From Peromyscus leucopus (lineage: Eukaryota > Chordata > Mammalia > Rodentia > Cricetidae), in assembly GCF_004664715.2 (NCBI RefSeq), contig NC_051071.1:28017661-28081660 (forward strand): a stretch of DNA of 64,000 bases, given 5' to 3'. This document shows, piece by piece, positions 43,908 through 55,607 of the stretch (positions are counted from its first letter, which is position 1; each line of letters begins with the position of its first letter). Position numbers and translations under genes: made by a program. Below the pieces are notes generated by a model, which saw only the letters and a program-made list of their open reading frames with translations, ran no database searches and was not told the DNA's origin.

Positions 43908-46900
43908 AGCCACAGCAGTAAACCCCAAAGAAGAGAAGTACACACACACTACCACCAAAAATAACAGGGATGAACAATCACTGGTCATTAATATCCCGTA
44001 ATATCAACGGACTTAATTCACCTATAAAAAGACATAGGTTTACAGAATGGATATGAAAGCAGGACCCATCTTTCTGCTGCATACAAGAAACACATCTCAA
44101 ATTCAAAGACAGACACTACCTAAGAATAAAAGACTGGGAAAAGAATTTCCAATCAAATGGTCTTAAGAAACAAGCAGGGGTAGCCATCCAGATATCTAAC
44201 AAAATAGACTTCAAACTAAAATCAATCAAAAAAGATCAAGAAGGGCATTACATACTCATCACAGGAAAGATCCACCAAGATGAAGTTTCAATTCTGAACA
44301 TTTATTCCCCAAACACAAGGGCACTCACATATATAAAAGAAACATTACTAAAGCTTAAACCACTTATAAAACCCCACACATTAATAGTGGGAGATCTCAA
44401 CACCCCACTTTCACCACTGGACAGATCTCCCAAATCGAAACTTAACGGAGAAATAAAGGACTTAACTGATGTTATGACCCATTTGGACCTAATAGATATC
44501 TACAGAACATTCCATCCTAACAAAAAAGAATATACCTTCTTCTCAGCACCCCATGGAAATTTCTCTAAAATCGACCACGTACTTGGCCACAAAGCAAATC
44601 TCAACAGATACAAAACAATTGGAATAACCTCCTGTGTTCTATCAGACCACCATGGTTTAAAGTTAGATTTTAACAACAACAAAAACTGCAGAAAACCTAC
44701 AATCTCATGGAAACTGAATAATGCTCAACTGAATCACCAATGGGTTAAGGAAGAAATAAAGAAAGAAATTAAAGACTTCCTAGAGATCAACGAAATTGAA
44801 GACACCACATACCCAAACTTATGGGACACTATGAAAGCAGTGCTAAGAGGGAAATTCATAGCACTAAATGCCCACATAAAGAAGTTGGAGAAATCTCACA
44901 CTAGTGACTTAACAGCACACCTGAAAGCTCTAGAACAAGAAGAAGCAAAGTCTCCCAGGAAGAATAGATGCCAGGAAAATATCAAAGTGAGAGGTGAAAT
45001 TAATAAAATAGAAACTAAGAGAATAATACAAAAAATTAATGAAACAAAGAGTTGAGTTCTTTGAGAAAATCAACAAGATAGACAAGCCCTTATCCAAACT
45101 AACCAAAAGACAGAGAGAGAGAATCCAAATCAACAAAATCAGAAATGAAAAGGGGGCTATAACAACAGACATTGAAGAAATCCAGAGAATTATCAGGTCA
45201 TATTTCAAAAACCTTTACTCCACAAAACTGGAAAACCTAAAAGAAATGAACAATTTTCTGGATAGATACCACATACCTAAGTTAAATCAAAACCAGATGA
45301 ACTATTTAAATAGTCCAATAACCCCTAAGGAAATAGAAACAGTCATTAAAAGTCTCCCAACCAAAAAAAGCCCAGGACCAGATGGTTTCAGTGCAGAATT
45401 CTACCAGATCTTCAAAGAAGAGTTAATACCAATACTCTCTAAATTGTTCCACATAATAGAAACAGAAGGTACATTACCAAACTCCTTCTATGAGGCTACA
45501 ATAACCCTGATTCCCAAACCAAACAAGGATACAACAAAGAAAGAGAACTACAGACTGATCTCCCTCATGAACATTGATGCAAAAATACTCAATAAAATAC
45601 TGGCAAACAGACTCCAAGAACACATCAGAACAATTATCCACCATGATCAAGTAGGCTTCATTCCAGGGATGCAAGGGTAGTTCAACATACAAAAGTCCAT
45701 CAATGTAATACACCATATAAACAAACTCAAAGAAAAAAAAAACCACATGATCATCTCACTAGATGCAGAAAAGGCATTTGACAAAATCCAACACCCCTTC
45801 ATGATAAAAGTCTTAGAGCGATTAGGAATACAGGGAACATACCTAAACATAATAAAGGCAATTTACAGCAAGCCAACAGCCAACATCAAATTAAATGGAG
45901 AGAAACTCAAAGCAATTCCACTAAAATCAGGAATGAGGCAAGGCTGTCCACTCTCCCCATACTTATTCAATATAGTACTTGAAGTTCTAGCCAGAGCAAC
46001 AAGACAACTTAAGGAGATTAAGGGGATACAAATTGGAAAGGAAGAAGTCAAGCTTTCCCTATTTGCAGATGACATGATAGTATACTTGAGTGACCCCAAA
46101 GATTCCACCCAGGAACTGATAAAGCTTATAAACACCTTCAGCAACATAGCAGGATACAAGATCAACTCAAAAAAATCAGTAGCCCTCCTATATACAATGG
46201 ACAAAGAAGCTGAGAAGGAAATCAGAGATACATCACCCTTTACAATAGCCACAAATGACATAAAATACCTTGGGGTAACACTAACCAAGCAAGTGAAGGA
46301 CCTATATGATAAGAACTTTAAGTCCCTGAAAAAAGAAATCGAAGAAGATGTCAGAAAATGAAAAGACCTCCCATACTCATGGATAGGCAGGGTTAACATA
46401 GTAAAAATGGCAATTTTACCAAAAGCAATCTACAGATTCAATGCAATCCTCATCAAAATACCAACACAATTCTTCACAGACATGGAAAGAATAATACTCA
46501 ACTTCATATGAAAAAACAAAAAACCTAGGATAGCCAAAAGAATCCTGTACAATAAAACAACCTCTGGAGGCATCACAATCCCTGACTTCAAGCTCTACTA
46601 TAGAGCTATAGTAATATAAACAGCTTGGTATTGGCATAAAAAACGACATGTGGACCAATGGAATCGAATTGAAGACCCTGACATTAACCCGCACACCTAT
46701 GAATATATAATTTTTGACAAAGAATCCAAAAGTGTACAATGGAAAAAAGAAAGCATCTTCAACAAATGGTGCTGGCATAACTGGATATCAACGTGTAGAA
46801 GGCTGCAAATAGATCCATATCTGTCACCATGCACAAAACTTAAGTCCAAGTGGATCAAGGACCTCCATAAATCCAGCTACTCTGAACCTGCTAGAAGAGA

Positions 46901-46932
46901 AAGTAGGAAGTAGTCTTGAACTCATTGGCATC

Positions 46933-46938
46933 GGAGAT
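46933..46938. repeat. LTR target-site duplication, left (GGAGAT)
   Basis: GGAGAT here and at 47966-47971 bracket the LTR. The L1 reading 'ggcatcggagat' continues into 'cacttcctaaat' when one copy and the LTR are ignored. Confidence 0.95.
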
Positions 46939-47965
46939 TGCTGCAGGCCGCAGGAATATATCATAAGAACTCAGCTGGTTATGGCAAAGTCACTACCTGG
47001 AGGGATCAGGGAATTCCTCCAGAAGAAGCCAAATCCCAAGGAGTTTTTGGTGTTACTTGGCTTGTTATATATCAGCTGTATTCTGTTATGAAAATCATGT
47101 GTGCCTTCATAGCTTTCCCAATTGACTTTTCCCTAAGAAGGGCTAACAGTGTAGACTGATCACTCTCTGGACATACACATTCCAGGTATTTGGAGAACAG
47201 CCTCAGGAAAGGCTTTCTCTGGAATCAGATTATCTATCTCCCTTGGCCACTTTCAAGGACTACAGAAAACACCACCCAGGTGGGTGCCCATTGTTAGTCC
47301 CAGGTGGACTAACAATGATAACAGCCCACATGCAAGTCTCCTGATTTACGGTAAATTCCACAAGGAGACACTGCCTAGGAGAGGTGGACATTAAGTAATA
47401 GCTTTACACAATTTAGCTCGGACCCTCCCTTTATATACCGAGACTTCCAGGAGGCAGGGGAGAAGAGAAAAGAGAATGGAAGAACTAGATGGGTAAGAAC
47501 TTGAGAGGAACGATCTGAGATGGGGAAGAACTAGATTGAAGGGCTAAAAGAGAGGACTAGAGGAACGAGATGGAAGATGAGGAAGAGCCAGATGGGGAAG
47601 AACAAGATGAGGAAGAGCCAGATGAGAGAGAAGGAGACAAGAGAGAAGCTGATAGGGGAAAGAACTAGATAGATGAGAACCTAGAAGGTACAGAACTAGA
47701 TGAAGGAATTAAGATAGAACCTAGAGGGGACAGTAGATAAATATAGAGAGAAATCAGGCAAGAAAGGAGCTAGACATGAGAACAGAACTGAAGCAGTGTA
47801 TAAAGGATGTTATGCCAGAAGAATTAAAGCGAATGGACCAAAGGAACTCTGCGTGCGTAGACTGATTTACCGACCTTAAAGAATAGATTCTCAGCTGGTT
47901 GATAGATCCTTCCGCGGACCCTGGAAAGGAGACTATTAGGGGCTGGACCCCAATAGTCCCCAACA
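46939..47965 (-). mobile_element. 1027-bp solo ERV LTR inserted in L1 ORF2
   Basis: The plus strand begins TGCTGCAGGCCGC and ends TAGTCCCCAACA; both ends are proper TG...CA. An exact 6-bp duplication flanks it, the size made by class II (beta-like, IAP/ERVK) integrases. On the minus strand it starts TGTTGGGGACTATTGGGG and contains a strong TATA box, TATATAAAG, at about 47429-47438, so I take minus as its sense. A purine-rich stretch with repeated GAACTAGATG and GAGGAAGAGCCAGATG units covers about 47480-47740. No internal retroviral genes remain. The family was not named with certainty. Confidence 0.88.
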
Positions 47966-48820
47966 GGAGATCACTTCCTAAATATAACACCAGTATCACA
48001 GACACTGAGAGAAACAATCAATCAATGGGACCTCTTGAAACTGAGAAGCTTTTGTAGAGCAAAGGATATGGTCAACAAGGCAAAGTGACAGCCTACAGAA
48101 TGGGAAAAGATCTTCACCAACGCCACATGTGACAGAGGACTGATATCCAGAATATATAAGGAACTCAAGAAATTAGACATCAAAATGACCAACAGTCCAA
48201 TTAAGAAATGGGCTACAGAACTAAACAGAGAATTCTCAACAGAGGAAACTCAAATGGCTGAAAGACATTTAAGGAATTGCTCAACATCCCTAATCATCAG
48301 GGAAATGCAAATCAAAACAACTCTGAGATACCACCTTATGCCTATCAGAATGGCTAAGATCAAAAACACTGAAGACAGCTTATGCTGGAGAGGAAGTGGA
48401 ACTAAGGGAACTCTCCTCCACTGCTGGTGGGAATGCAAGCTTGTACAACCACTTTGGAAATCAATATGGCACTTTCTTAGAAAATTGGGAATCAATCTCC
48501 CCCAAGATCCAACTATACCACTCTTGGGCATATACACAAGAAATGCTCAATCATACCACAAGAGCACTTGCTCAGCTATGTTCATATCAGCATTGTTTGT
48601 AATAGCCAAAACCTGGAAACAACCTAGATGCCCTTCAACTGAAGAATGGATAAATAAATTGTGGCACATATACACAATGGAATCCTACTCAGCATAGAAA
48701 AACAGTGACATCATGAGGTTTGCAGGCAAATGGATGGATCTAGAAAAAATCATCCTGATTGAGGTAACCCAGACTCAGAAAGACAAATATGGTATGTACT
48801 CACTCATAGGAAGATGCTAG

Positions 48821-49760
48821 ATGTGGAACAAGGATGACAGGACTGCTACTCACATCACCAGTGAGACTACCTGGAAAACAGGACCCCAAGAAAGACACGA
48901 GGATCGCCCAATGATGGAGAAATGGCTGAGATCTTCATGAACAACCTGGACATGAGTGGGAGCAATGAAGGGCGAGGGTCGAGGGAAAGAGAGCAGGAGA
49001 TCCCAGCTGAATCAAGAACAGAGAGGGAGAACAATGAATAGGAGACCATGGTAAATGAAGACCACATGAGAAAAGGAAGAAACAAAGTGCTAAAGAGGCC
49101 CACAGAAATCCACAACGATACCTCCACAAAAGACTGCTGGCAATGGTCGAGAGACAGCCGGGACTGACCTACTCTGGTGATGGGATGGCCAAACACCCTA
49201 ATAGTTGTGCCAGAAACCCCATCCAAGGACTGAGGAATCTGTATGCAGACATCCATGGCTCGGCCCCGAGTGGAACGCCGGGAGTCTAATTAGTGAGAAA
49301 GAGGAGGTTTCATATGAGCGAGAATTGTTGAAACCAAATTTGGATAAAGCACAGGGACAAATAGCCAAACGAATGGAAACACATGAACTATAAACCAAAG
49401 GCTGAGGGGCCCCCAACTGGATCAGGCCCTCTGAATAGGTGAGACAGTTGATTGGTTTGATCTGTTTGGGAGGCAGCTAGGCAGTGGTACCAGATCCTGG
49501 GCTCATTGCATGAGTTAGCTGTTTGAAACCTGGGACTTATGCAGGGACGCTTGGCTCAATCTGGGGGAAGGGGACTGGACCTGCCTGGACTGAGTCTACC
49601 AGGTCGATCTCAGTCCTCGGGGGAGGCTTTGCCCTGGAGGAGGTGGGAATAGGGGGTGGGCTAGGGGGAAGGGAAGGGGGCAGGAAGGGGAGAACAAGGG
49701 AATCTATGGCTGTTATGTAGAACTGAATGGTATTGTAAAATAAAATTAAATTAAATTAAA
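48821..49760 (+). promoter_or_regulatory. L1 3' UTR with guanine-rich tract and A-rich tail
   Basis: The 3' UTR carries a purine-rich block with at least seven runs of three or more G between 49619 and 49692, able in principle to form a G-quadruplex, as described for rodent L1 3' UTRs. AATAAA occurs in 'gtaaaataaaatt' near 49738-49746, and the tail is built of TAAAT-type units, not pure A. Confidence 0.85.
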
Positions 49761-49775
49761 AAAATTATTGATCAG
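49761..49775. repeat. L1 target-site duplication, right
   Basis: Exact second copy of AAAATTATTGATCAG. Confidence 0.95.
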
Positions 49776-49875
49776 TTATTTGCATATGCTAGATGATGTT
49801 TAAGAGCTCGTATGAACAGCAGAAATGGAAAACAAGTAATTAAAAAAGAAAACCAATATTAGTCTCTATAATTTT

Positions 49876-50085
49876 ATTAAAGATTTTATTTTTATTTATT
49901 TTCAAATACACACATGCAGGCCCATGCAGTTGCCCTTAGAGTCCAGAGGAGGCTGTTCAATTCCCTAAAGTTGGAGTTACAAGTGATTGTGAGCCTCCAA
50001 ATATGGGTGCTGGGCATCAAAGTCAGGTTGTCTGCAAAAGTGTATGTGCACTTAAGCACAGAGCCAACTCTGTCTCACACCACTA
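49876..50085 (-). repeat. B3 (B2-superfamily) SINE, antisense
   Basis: AT-rich tail at left ('ttttatttttatttattttc', 49886-49905), then 'gttggagttacaagtgattg', 'gggtgctgggcatcaaagtc' and 'agagccaactctgtctcaca' at the head end. Confidence 0.75.
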
Positions 50086-51509
50086 TTTTTCATTATACCA
50101 CATGCCAGGGACACAGAAGCATGCCATAATCATGATCTGTTAATCTTCAAATTAGCTGTGAACTGGAAAACCTCACTTTCATCTGTTTTACAGATAAGGT
50201 AATTGTGAAAATCAGAATACTAGTTAAAATTTCTTTGTATTTCAAAGGATGGGTTATATAAATGCACATATCAAGTTTTAACTAATTCAATTAGTAAATA
50301 ACATATATTACCTGATAACATCACCAGACATTCTTCTTATAGAAATGCAGCTTTAATTACACAGAGCTAAATAATGACCAGGTCACAGTGACAGAAGGGA
50401 TTTCTCTTTCCTTTTCTTTCTTGTCTTTTGGAAGGGTGATTTATTTTTTAAGTAATGTCACATACAAAAAATTTAGTCTTTTTTATATAGCTGTTGTTTC
50501 TTCCCATAAAGCCAGACTATATCATTTTTTACTAAGTTCACCCCTCTAAGTACTATGTAAGTAATCCTCATATATAAGTCATTTCTATTTCTTGTCTCAT
50601 TTTTACTCTATAACTGAGGATGATAACCTATTAATTTCATTAAATTGTGATTCACTAAAAATGAAATAAAACTATATATGAAGCAAAAGTGTAGTCCTTA
50701 GAAATACTTATTTTTGTGAAATTACACTGCTTAATAAAATATTAAAAATTTACTATAAGCTGGTAATTATGCCTTCCTTACAAATGAGACACACAAGGCT
50801 TATAGAATACAGATAAATTACCAACTCACAAAACTTCAGAACTAAAGGAAGTTTCATCTAAAATAACATTGGTTCTTCTACATTTGGCATGTCTTATGTA
50901 CATTTGGGATGGTGGAACGAAAGACTGAAGGAAAGTCCCTCTTTATGTAATGTTGTTGAATTTACACAGAGTGAATTTACTCCAAAGCTGTGAATAAATA
51001 CCCTGCTGACAAAAGGCACTTGAAATATGCCATCTTCCAGCCAATTTTAATCCCAGGTATTATCACATGTTGTGGCTCCTTTGAAAGCAGTTGAAAGGTG
51101 TTCTCAGATTTGATTCAGTAGTGCTATTTATTATATCTGCAAAGCTTTAATAATATTGAAATGCTCCAAGGGATGTATATCCTCTTTGAATTAAACATGC
51201 AGGGTTCCAATACCAAAGGAGGGCTTGCTCTTGCCATCTCCTCCTTGTCTTTAAATTGTTTTTTAAAAATTGAATTGCTTGTGTTCAAATCCATGAAACA
51301 GAACAAATTTCACTTCTCAAAAGGGGACACAAACTTGACCATCACAGTACTCAAGATTTTTAGGTGTCCATAGGCTTTAGGTTCTGGTTCATTCAAAGTA
51401 TCAAAGATTATTCTTTGGACTGAAGAAATCTGGCAGTCTAAGGTTAACATAATGGCATACAGATACAGGACTTGCTTTCCAGGAGCCTTCCAGCCTGATG
51501 AACAGATGA
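50086..51509. other. AT-rich DNA, possible MIR traces
   Basis: 50180-50230 and 50570-50640 have MIR-like 'gttttacagataaggtaa' and 'ctataactgaggatgataac' stretches but are too diverged to define. No gene. Confidence 0.3.
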
Positions 51510-51516
51510 ATATGTT

Positions 51517-52044
51517 TGTTGTATTTGGTAATTTTACACTCTTTGGCTCTTTGGTGGTCCTGCCACCCAGCTCCCAAATAAGTACACATGGAGGCTTATT
51601 CTTATTTATGAATGCCAGGCCTTAGCTTGGCTTGTTTCTTGCCAGCTTTTCTTAAATTATCCCATCTACATTTTGCCTATGGGCTTTTATCTTTCTATAT
51701 TTCTCTATACTTTTCTTTAATTCTTACTCTGTGGCTTGCTGTGTGACTGGATGGCTAGCCCCTGGAGTCCTCCTCCTTTTTTTCTTGTTCTTCCACCTCC
51801 CTGTCCAGATTTTTCCTTCTATTTATTCTCTCTGCCTGCTAGCCCTGCCTATCCTTCCTACTACCTTGCTATTGGCTATTCAACTCTTGATTAGACCAAT
51901 CAGATGTTTTAGACAGGCAAAGTAACACAGCTTCACAGAGTTAGACAAATGCAACATAAAAGAATACAACACATCTTTGCATCTTTAAACAAATTTTCCA
52001 CAGCATAAACAAATGTAACACATCTTAAACAATATTCTACAACA
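51517..52044 (-). mobile_element. 528-bp solo ERV LTR with target duplication
   Basis: The plus strand begins TGTTGTATTTGG and ends ATTCTACAACA. ATATGT (51510-51515; the match extends one T) recurs at 52045-52051 (ATATGTT). On the minus strand the segment 'aataagcctccatgtgtac' (complement 51578-51596) resembles the U5 region of the 10983/32859 LTR family, so the two families appear related. Near its left end on the minus strand are repeated 'aagatgtgttacatttg' and 'aagatgcaaagatgtgttg' stretches. No internal genes. Confidence 0.8.
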
Positions 52045-52212
52045 ATATGTTGTAACTGTGGTGATACAGCAACTCTTACTAGTGAGTCTTCTTCTTCTAG
52101 TGAATAACAGTAAATTTCCCTTATTTAATGTACTAGTGTGGTTTTTGTATCTTTACTAAAACCTGACCAGGGTCAGAGGGGAGCCCAAGTGTTTTGGAAA
52201 CACAAATACAAA

Positions 52213-52405
52213 TGTGACAGTTAGTATTAATCATCAACTTGATAGAACGCAGATTCACTTGGGACATGGGCCTCTGAGCGTTTCCATAAAGAACTATCTT
52301 TATTGCATAAAATGAGGTGTGAGGTTTCATCCACTATGCATGACAACATTCCCTGGATGGGATCCTGGACTACAAAGTGGAGAAAGGGAGCTGAGTAGCA
52401 GCATG
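52213..52405 (+). repeat. MaLR-type LTR fragment (5' half)
   Basis: 'catcaacttgatagaacgca', 'tgggacatgggcctctgagc', 'acaacattccctggatggga' and 'agtggagaaagggagctgag' follow the sense order of a MaLR family; the 3' half is not recognisable. Confidence 0.5.
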
Positions 52406-52991
52406 AATTCAAGCCTCTCAACTCAAAATGGACTTCCCTGCCACCCAAACCCACTGTGCTTTTAAAAGTACAAATTTGGGCCTCTATTGAACATGGATCT
52501 ACATTTATAGAAGGTGATAAGATTAGAAGAGATATTTGATATTTGAAGAAAATCTCTTGGTTCAAATAGTCTCTTACAAAAGTCAACTACTGCTATGCAA
52601 AACAATGGTTTCTAATTTGATTAAAATTTCAGGTTTCCAGGAAAATTTAGAAAACAACCAAAGTGTATAGAATGCTTTGGTTTTCAACATTAGGTCTGTT
52701 GTTGTTGTTGTTAACAGTATGCATGTTAAATTGAATTTGTTACTAGAACTAGCAGGTCATGTGCTTAAAGAATCAAGGCAAGTGCTATAAGGCATGTACA
52801 CATGTAGCGAATTGGCCTGTCCTAGCTCATGAAAATTTACCTCAGTCTTACCTGGTGTCCTACTTGTACTGTTAACTTGGCACAACCTGAAAAACCTCCC
52901 AATTAGATAACTTTATTTATTAAGTTAGTTTATGGTTTCATTTGTGACGACTTAATCGACTGATCCAGGAGGGTCCAGCCCACTGTAGGCA

Positions 52992-53587
52992 GCACAGTGT
53001 GGTGGATTGCACAAGAATGACCCCTGTTGGCTCAGATATTTGAATGTTTGGCCACCAGGAGTAGTGCAACTTAAGAGAGATCGGTTCTCAACCTTCCTAA
53101 TGCTGCAACCCTGTAATACAGTTCTTCATGTTGTGATAACTCCCAATCATAGAATTATTTCACTATTATTTCATAACTGTAATTTTTCTAGCTATGAATC
53201 ATAATATAAATATCTGATATGTAGGATATCTGATCTGCAACCCCCAAAGGAGTCACAACCCACTGGTTGTGAACCATTGCATTAAGAGGTATGGCCTTGT
53301 TGGAAGTAGAATGTCACAGGTGTGGGATGGGTAGAGGGTGGGCTTTGGACTTTTAAAAGCCCAAACCAGTCCCAGTGTCTTTCTCTTTCTGCTGTTTGTG
53401 GATCCAGATATAGACTCCTAGATACTTCTCCAGCTCCATGCCTACCTGCATGCTGCCATGCTTCTTGCCATGATAATAATGGACTAAGCCTCCGAAACTG
53501 TAAGCAAGCTCCAATGAAATGCCTTCCTTTATAAGAGTTATTGTGGTCATGGTGTCTCTTTCCAGAAATAGAACAATGACTAAGACA
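52992..53587 (+). mobile_element. Inner MaLR-type LTR inserted in the outer LTR
   Basis: Starts TGTGGTGGATTGC and ends ATGACTAAGACA, a TG...CA unit. Sense order: 'cacaagaatgacccctgttg', 'ggtatggccttgttggaagt' after the hAT, 'ccagtcccagtgtctttctc', 'catgcctacctgcatgctgc', 'tgataataatggactaagcc', 'agttattgtggtcatggtgt'. A weak flank similarity (cacag/cataa) is all that remains of a target duplication. Confidence 0.72.
53078..53280 (+). mobile_element. Non-autonomous hAT (Charlie-type, URR1-like) DNA transposon
   Basis: The ends are inverted: GGTTCTCAACC near 53083-53093 against GGTTGTGAACC near 53265-53275. An 8-bp duplication flanks it with one change, CTTAAGAG (53070-53077) and ATTAAGAG (53281-53288); eight bases is the hAT hallmark. 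It has no coding capacity. The interior 'taatgctgcaaccctgtaat' and 'atatctgatatgtaggatat' identify the rodent URR1 type by recognition. Confidence 0.85.
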
Positions 53588-53929
53588 CATAAGTCCTGGG
53601 CTCTATAAGAAAGCTAGGTGAGCATGAGCCTAAAAGTGAGGTAGCATCCAATATTCCTCCATGGTTTTTCCTTCAAGCTTCTGTCCTACCTACTGTCAAT
53701 GATGGACTAACCTGGAAATGTAAGCCAAATCAACCCTTTCATCCCCCAAGGGTATTTTGGTCATGATGCTTGTCACAACAACAGATTGAAGCTTGAACAC
53801 TTGGCTTTCTCCTTTTATGGATGGAGAAGCTATAGCTCACAGGACAGGGCCAAAACATAGCTTAAGACACACAATACTGAGTCCTAAATGAGATGTCTTC
53901 TTCAAAGTCCTCCTCTTTGGGGATCAGGG

Positions 53930-54625
53930 ATTTATGCAGAAGAGGAGGCTGAAAAATTGAAAGAGCCAGAGAGGATGGATGACTCCAAGGAAAGAGTGTC
54001 TTCCAGACACAACAGGACTGATACACATATGAACTCACAAAGACTGTGACAGCATGTACAGGGCCAACACACGTTCAAGCCAGACAGGTTCCAGCAATGA
54101 GGGGGGAAGTGGACATGGGCTCCCATCCCTAACCAAGAAGCTACCTTCATTTGACAATCATTAACAAAGGAAAAATTAGTTTTCTCCAATGGAGTCTCAT
54201 TGAGTATACTGACTACATTTAAGGGCAGGCCCCATGTACGGCAGTAGCTAGCCAACACAAATGAACTCAATAGTATTATTGGTTTTGAGACTATTGACCT
54301 CAAAGGGCTTTGTTTTGGGCATTTTTGGTCTTTTGATCGTATATTGTGGTTTCTAATTTCGTTTTTTTTATGAGTCTTTTGATTGTATATTGTGGTTTCT
54401 AATTTCGTTTTTTTATGAATTTTGTATGTGTGTGTTTCTTGTGTTTTGTTGTTGTTAATTAAAAAAAATAAATGCTGGCTTGTTTGTCTGATTGTTTGCC
54501 TGTTTGTTTCTAAAGAGAGTCAAAGATTGGGGAGTTGGCTGGGTGGGGAGGAGGGGATGACCTGGGAGGAGTTGAGGAAGGGGAAACCAGGATCAGAGTA
54601 TATGATGTGAAAAAAATATTTTCTA
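53930..54625 (+). repeat. L1 (Lx-like) 3' UTR with internal 46-bp duplication
   Basis: Sense Lx-type 3' UTR: 'gactgtgacagcatgtacag' (54043-54062), 'ttcaagccagacaggttcc', 'gagtctcattgagtatactg', 'gggcaggccccatgtacggc', then a T-rich stretch, 'ggctgggtggggaggagggg' and 'atcagagtatatgatgtgaa' at the end. A 46-bp segment is tandemly duplicated at 54328-54418. Confidence 0.75.
54328..54418. repeat. 46-bp tandem duplication
   Basis: Unit one is 54328-54373 and unit two 54374-54418. They differ at one C/T position and by one T in a T run, indicating recent duplication within the L1 tail. Confidence 0.9.
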
Positions 54626-55607
54626 TGTATATGCGCACTTCTCGGAAACCTTGCACCATGGATTTACTGAACACCTTTTTCAGAATCTCTCTCCCCTCCC
54701 CCACCGTCTCGTACCCGGGCTCACACCCAGAGTCTTGTCCATGCTACCCAAATACTCTACTGGTGAGGTAAACCGTTACTCCACCTGCCCTTCCACTGTG
54801 GGCTTGCTGGGTCAGTGCCCTGGTTACCTGGAATTTGAGATGTGTGAAAACTCTGGGCGCTTTGCAGCATCCCTAGCAGAAAGAGCGAGAACAGTAAAGT
54901 GCAGAGCCCTCCTCACTGATCACAAAGTAGACTTTAATTAGTAGCAGCTTCTGTGCTCACCCAGCAGGGTGCCTGGAAGTCTGCTTCAGAAATAAAAACT
55001 CCAGCATGGAAGGGGAGGAAGGGCTGCTGACGACAGATGGTGTGGAGCATTAGGTGGTGTGCAGTGAGCCATTTCCGACTCAGGAAGGTCTCACAGGGAG
55101 CCAATCTGTGCCAGGCGCAGCTGCCCCAGGCCAGGCTCCTGGTTCTCTGTTCAGGGACCCCTGTAACAGACATATCTCTAGCAGATCTCTTACGACGAGG
55201 CTTGGATGTTTTCTCATTGGTTAGAGAGCCGAGTAGAAAGAACTAGAACTCCTGAAACGTTCGAGAACAGAGGAGTTCTGGAAAACAGTAACGGTGGATT
55301 TTGTATTCCCCACAAAGTGACATTGAGCACTCTGTCTAGGTTCTAGAAGAATCTTCAGAACAAAGATGCCCTAAGATGCCCGTGAACTTGGACCTCTGAA
55401 CTTGTTGACTCTGTACCAAGATCATCACTCATAACCGTTTGGTCAGTAGAGGAACACCTGTAGTTGGGAGAGGAGGGCATTATGGACACATGGGCAGGCA
55501 GGGTTCTCCTCTGAAATTTGTGCTTCCCGCCCAGGACATTTGCAGCATGTGTACAACTCCAAGACATTCCTGCTCCAAGGTTAGTCTCCTCTGTCAATTC
55601 TTCCTTC

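Larger units (their letters stand above)
43970..48820 (+). pseudogene. L1 ORF2 (endonuclease/reverse transcriptase) pseudogene, split by an LTR
   Basis: ORF2 supplies the nick and cDNA synthesis of L1 insertion. ATG at 43970. The endonuclease part has QETHL (about 44085), VGDLNTPLS (about 44384-44410) and SDHHG (44642-44656). The reverse transcriptase has the FADD core at 46062-46073 and a Cys/His-bearing C-terminal part at 48185-48697. Disabling changes: TGA at 44054, frameshift near 45050, TAG at 45678, TGA at 46359, further stops near 46508 and 46615, frameshift near 46870, LTR insertion at 46939, TGA near 48086 and TAG at 48695. The original stop is TAG at 48818. Catalytic motifs survive, but the frame does not. 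Confidence 0.92.
42143..49760 (+). mobile_element. Structurally complete L1 retrotransposon, inactive
   Basis: Both ends are defined by an exact 15-bp target duplication. The element has a repeated GC-rich 5' UTR (42143-42792), an ORF1 remnant (42793-43907), an ORF2 remnant (43970-48820), a 3' UTR with a guanine-rich tract and a tail of TAAAT-type units. Removing the 1027-bp LTR and its duplicated 6 bp leaves about 6.6 kb, the expected size of a full-length rodent L1. Multiple nonsense codons, frameshifts and the LTR insertion disable it. The antisense L1 tail at 4550-4880 is from the same or a close subfamily. Confidence 0.95.
52860..53775 (+). repeat. Outer MaLR-type LTR of a three-level nest
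   Basis: The first part (52860-52990) has 'ttaacttggcacaacctg' and 'ggtccagcccactgtaggca'. It resumes after the inner LTR at about 53588 with 'cctgggctctataagaaagc', then 'gcattcctccatgg'-like and a 'gtaagccaaatcaacccttt' polyadenylation region, ending near 53775. The two halves are contiguous in the family of 1190-1605. Confidence 0.65.

Noticed and set aside
45863..46399. 178-codon minus-strand frame
   Set aside because: Shadow of the L1 reverse transcriptase on the other strand.
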